A stretch of DNA of 8,947 nt. Source: Euryarchaeota archaeon UBA561. GTDB lineage: Archaea; Thermoplasmatota; Poseidoniia; Poseidoniales; Poseidoniaceae. Made by a program: the position numbers and the translations under genes. Below, in pieces: positions 7,792 through 8,947 of the stretch. The notes under the pieces were generated by a model that searched no databases, was not told where the DNA came from, and saw only the letters and a list, made by a program, of their open reading frames with translations. How positions within the stretch are numbered: the stretch's first letter is position 1; each line of letters starts with the position of its first letter. The stretch is from NCBI GenBank assembly GCA_002502295.1, contig DANX01000122.1:1-8947 (forward strand), read 5' to 3'.

Positions 7792-8310
7792 TCACCAGCG
7801 GAGGCTAAGCCTTCCGTGGCTAAAATCTGCGGTCAATGTTCCGGAAGCTTCGCTTGGAAGTGGAAACTCCCGAACCAAATTTGGACCCTCCGGGTCCTCG
7901 ATGTCGAGTTTGACCAAGGTCGCTTCTTCAGTGTGCTTCACATGGAGTTGTATCGCTTCTTCGTTGGCTCCAAGAAGCGGGATGGTCAATCCGTCAGGAT
8001 TCATTCTCCCGTTGATGCCTTGAACGACCCAAGCTAGGGCTCGTTCCGGGTGAACCTCTGCCAGACCGGTTTCCGGAAGCATCCCAGCGGTCACCAACAC
8101 TTCGGTGTGACGTTGACGTACCTCGGATAGGTGACCGAGTGATGTTTCAAAGTCTGCTTGCAAACGCTCAGCGTCGGCCTGCAATCCGTCAAGTGAGGCC
8201 GCTTCAGGGTGCTCTGAAGGAGCATCCTTGGTGCTTATTTCCAACACTTCCCACTCTACCATGCAAATTTGGAGATGGCGAGCCCACATGAACCTTCGGA
8301 CGTGATTCAC
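7792..8310 (-). CDS. Small protein with coiled coil and possible HSP20/CS-like C-terminus
   Basis: Up to 172 residues, stop TGA at 7792-7794. The GTG at 8308-8310 overlaps the helicase stop as GTGA, which suggests translational coupling and is the preferred start. ATG at 8287-8289 (after a weak GAAGG) and ATG at 8260-8262 are plausible alternatives and would remove 7 or 16 residues. I do not recognise the family. Residues about 36-72 have heptad-like spacing with Leu and Ala and many charges (AERLQADFETSLGHLSEVR), suggesting a coiled coil. The last 65 residues look beta-rich and end REFPLPSEASGTLTADF followed by SHGRLSLRW. This resembles the final strands of the alpha-crystallin/HSP20 or CS fold (R-x-F-x-L-P, then A-x-x-x-x-G-x-L-x-I); the resemblance is suggestive only. 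It has no signal peptide or membrane segment, so it is probably cytoplasmic and co-expressed with the helicase. Confidence 0.8.
   Translation of the reverse strand: MNHVRRFMWARHLQICMVEWEVLEISTKDAPSEHPEAASLDGLQADAERLQADFETSLGHLSEVRQRHTEVLVTAGMLPETGLAEVHPERALAWVVQGINGRMNPDGLTIPLLGANEEAIQLHVKHTEEATLVKLDIEDPEGPNLVREFPLPSEASGTLTADFSHGRLSLRW
8307..8310 (-). promoter_or_regulatory. GTGA stop-start overlap (translational coupling)
   Basis: Read on the minus strand, the helicase ends GAG-TGA, and the GTG inside that sequence opens the downstream frame, so four bases are shared. No strong ribosome-binding site precedes the GTG (only GCGGA nearby), which fits re-initiation by ribosomes finishing the helicase. 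If the downstream gene instead starts at 8289 the overlap is lost but the genes remain adjacent. Confidence 0.6.
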
Positions 8311-8945
8311 TCCGCTTCAAGTGTCCTGTCTGGGTGGACTCGGGCAAAGAATCGACGAGCAAATGCGTGGGTAGAATCCTTGTCAGATGCATTGTACATT
8401 TTGATGTCATCTGGGAAACAACCAGCGTAGGTTCGCTCCGTAACTCGGCGGTCCAACAGCAAAATCAACGCTCGGTCACCGATCGACCGGATCGGCCGGC
8501 CCATGGCTTGGAGGATGGAGTTCACTGCGGGTTGTGACACCGTGTAGCGCCATGCAAGGTTCCTTCCAAAACGTTCCTCTGCATAGGTTTTCAACGCTTT
8601 CGAAAGAACGGATGGCGGTGAATTTGGTATGCCAATGCATGCCACAGCATCCAAGGCTCCACCGTGGTAATCAATGCCTTCCGAAAGCCGAGCGCCGAAC
8701 ACACCTGCCAGGAGAATTTTGTTTCCTGCTCTTTTTTCACGAAGAAGCATGCCGACCATCTTGTCGAGGTCTTGCTTCGTCATGTCTCGATCTTCTTTGA
8801 CCATTCGCTGGACACCTTTGAAATTGGCTTCAAGAACGATGTCGTCCAGCATGGCGTACGAAGGCGCAAAAATCGCTACATTTCCAGGTGATGCGTCGAT
8901 GAGTGACTGAATGTGTTGGCGTATCGCTCGGGTGTTTTCAGGTCC
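8307..8945 (-). CDS. Rad3/XPD/DinG-family superfamily 2 DNA helicase, C-terminal part (5' partial)
   Basis: The frame is open to the right edge, giving 212 C-terminal residues; the Met at 8850-8852 is internal, since upstream codons encode family-like sequence (GNVAIFAPSYAM, the strand before motif IV). Motif V is seen as ARLSEGIDYHG (Glu-Gly-Ile-Asp at 8670-8681), followed by the GIP segment (IGIPNSPP). Motif VI is QAMGRPIR at 8487-8510, containing the Q-x-x-G-R-x-x-R arginine fingers, followed by LLLDRR. These are diagnostic of the HELICc2 domain of Rad3/XPD and DinG helicases, ATP-driven 5'-3' enzymes used in repair and in resolving DNA structures. The Walker A, DEAH and iron-sulfur cluster motifs lie outside the window, so XPD cannot be separated from DinG or other relatives. 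About 60 residues follow motif VI, then stop TGA at 8307-8309 overlapping the next gene. Confidence 0.92.
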   Translation of the reverse strand, partial: GPENTRAIRQHIQSLIDASPGNVAIFAPSYAMLDDIVLEANFKGVQRMVKEDRDMTKQDLDKMVGMLLREKRAGNKILLAGVFGARLSEGIDYHGGALDAVACIGIPNSPPSVLSKALKTYAEERFGRNLAWRYTVSQPAVNSILQAMGRPIRSIGDRALILLLDRRVTERTYAGCFPDDIKMYNASDKDSTHAFARRFFARVHPDRTLEAE

Positions 8946-8947
8946 TC

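Noticed and set aside
7787..7813. Inverted repeat AAGGCT / AGCCTT as a terminator hairpin
   Set aside because: It has only six base pairs with a 15-base loop, and no T-run follows on either strand, so it is probably chance.
7757..8023. Open frame of 88 codons on the + strand past the giant gene
   Set aside because: It overlaps the giant gene's end and is antisense to the better supported minus-strand gene coupled to the helicase.
8850..8852. ATG as the start of the helicase
   Set aside because: The frame remains open to the right edge and the upstream codons encode family-like sequence; motifs I-III must lie further upstream.

Overview
The window looks like part of a planktonic archaeal chromosome, most plausibly a marine Euryarchaeota / Thermoplasmatota lineage of the Poseidoniales (Marine Group II) kind. 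This is inference from three things: a giant cell-surface protein with calcium-binding thrombospondin-type-3 repeats, a transglutaminase-like domain and a long Ig-like array on one membrane anchor; very dense N-glycosylation sequons confined to its outer part; and a neighbouring Rad3/XPD-type helicase. No rRNA or other phylogenetic marker is present, so the assignment stays tentative.

Layout. Positions 1-7788 (+) are one uninterrupted reading frame, open at the left edge, encoding 2595 visible residues of a surface protein. From N to C it has: Asp-rich TSP3-type repeats (1-1077); a beta-rich linker (about 1081-1617); a transglutaminase-like fold (about 1618-1989); about 16 divergent Ig-like units (about 1990-7310); one transmembrane helix (7357-7419) with a basic stop-transfer run; and a cytoplasmic tail matching the DUF4129 domain of TgpA-type transglutaminases (7501-7704). 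Three bases after its stop, on the opposite strand and tail to tail, lies a two-gene unit. It consists of the C-terminal part of a Rad3/XPD/DinG-family helicase (8307-8945, running off the right edge) and, overlapping its stop by four bases (GTGA), a small protein of up to 172 residues with a coiled coil and a possible HSP20/CS-like C-terminus (7792-8310). The window is almost entirely coding; no RNA gene, mobile element, CRISPR array or recognisable promoter was found.

How the parts may work together. The giant protein has its transglutaminase-like domain outside the cell and its DUF4129 domain inside, the same topology as TgpA-type enzymes, but with about 1,800 residues of Ig-like spacer between them. 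The transglutaminase-like domain keeps the Cys and Asp positions, but Ser stands where the catalytic His should be, and there is no His between the Cys and the Asp. It may therefore be a binding or structural pseudoenzyme in an adhesin or cell-surface stalk. The helicase and small protein form a separate, translationally coupled unit, probably in DNA repair or maintenance, with no evident link to the surface protein.
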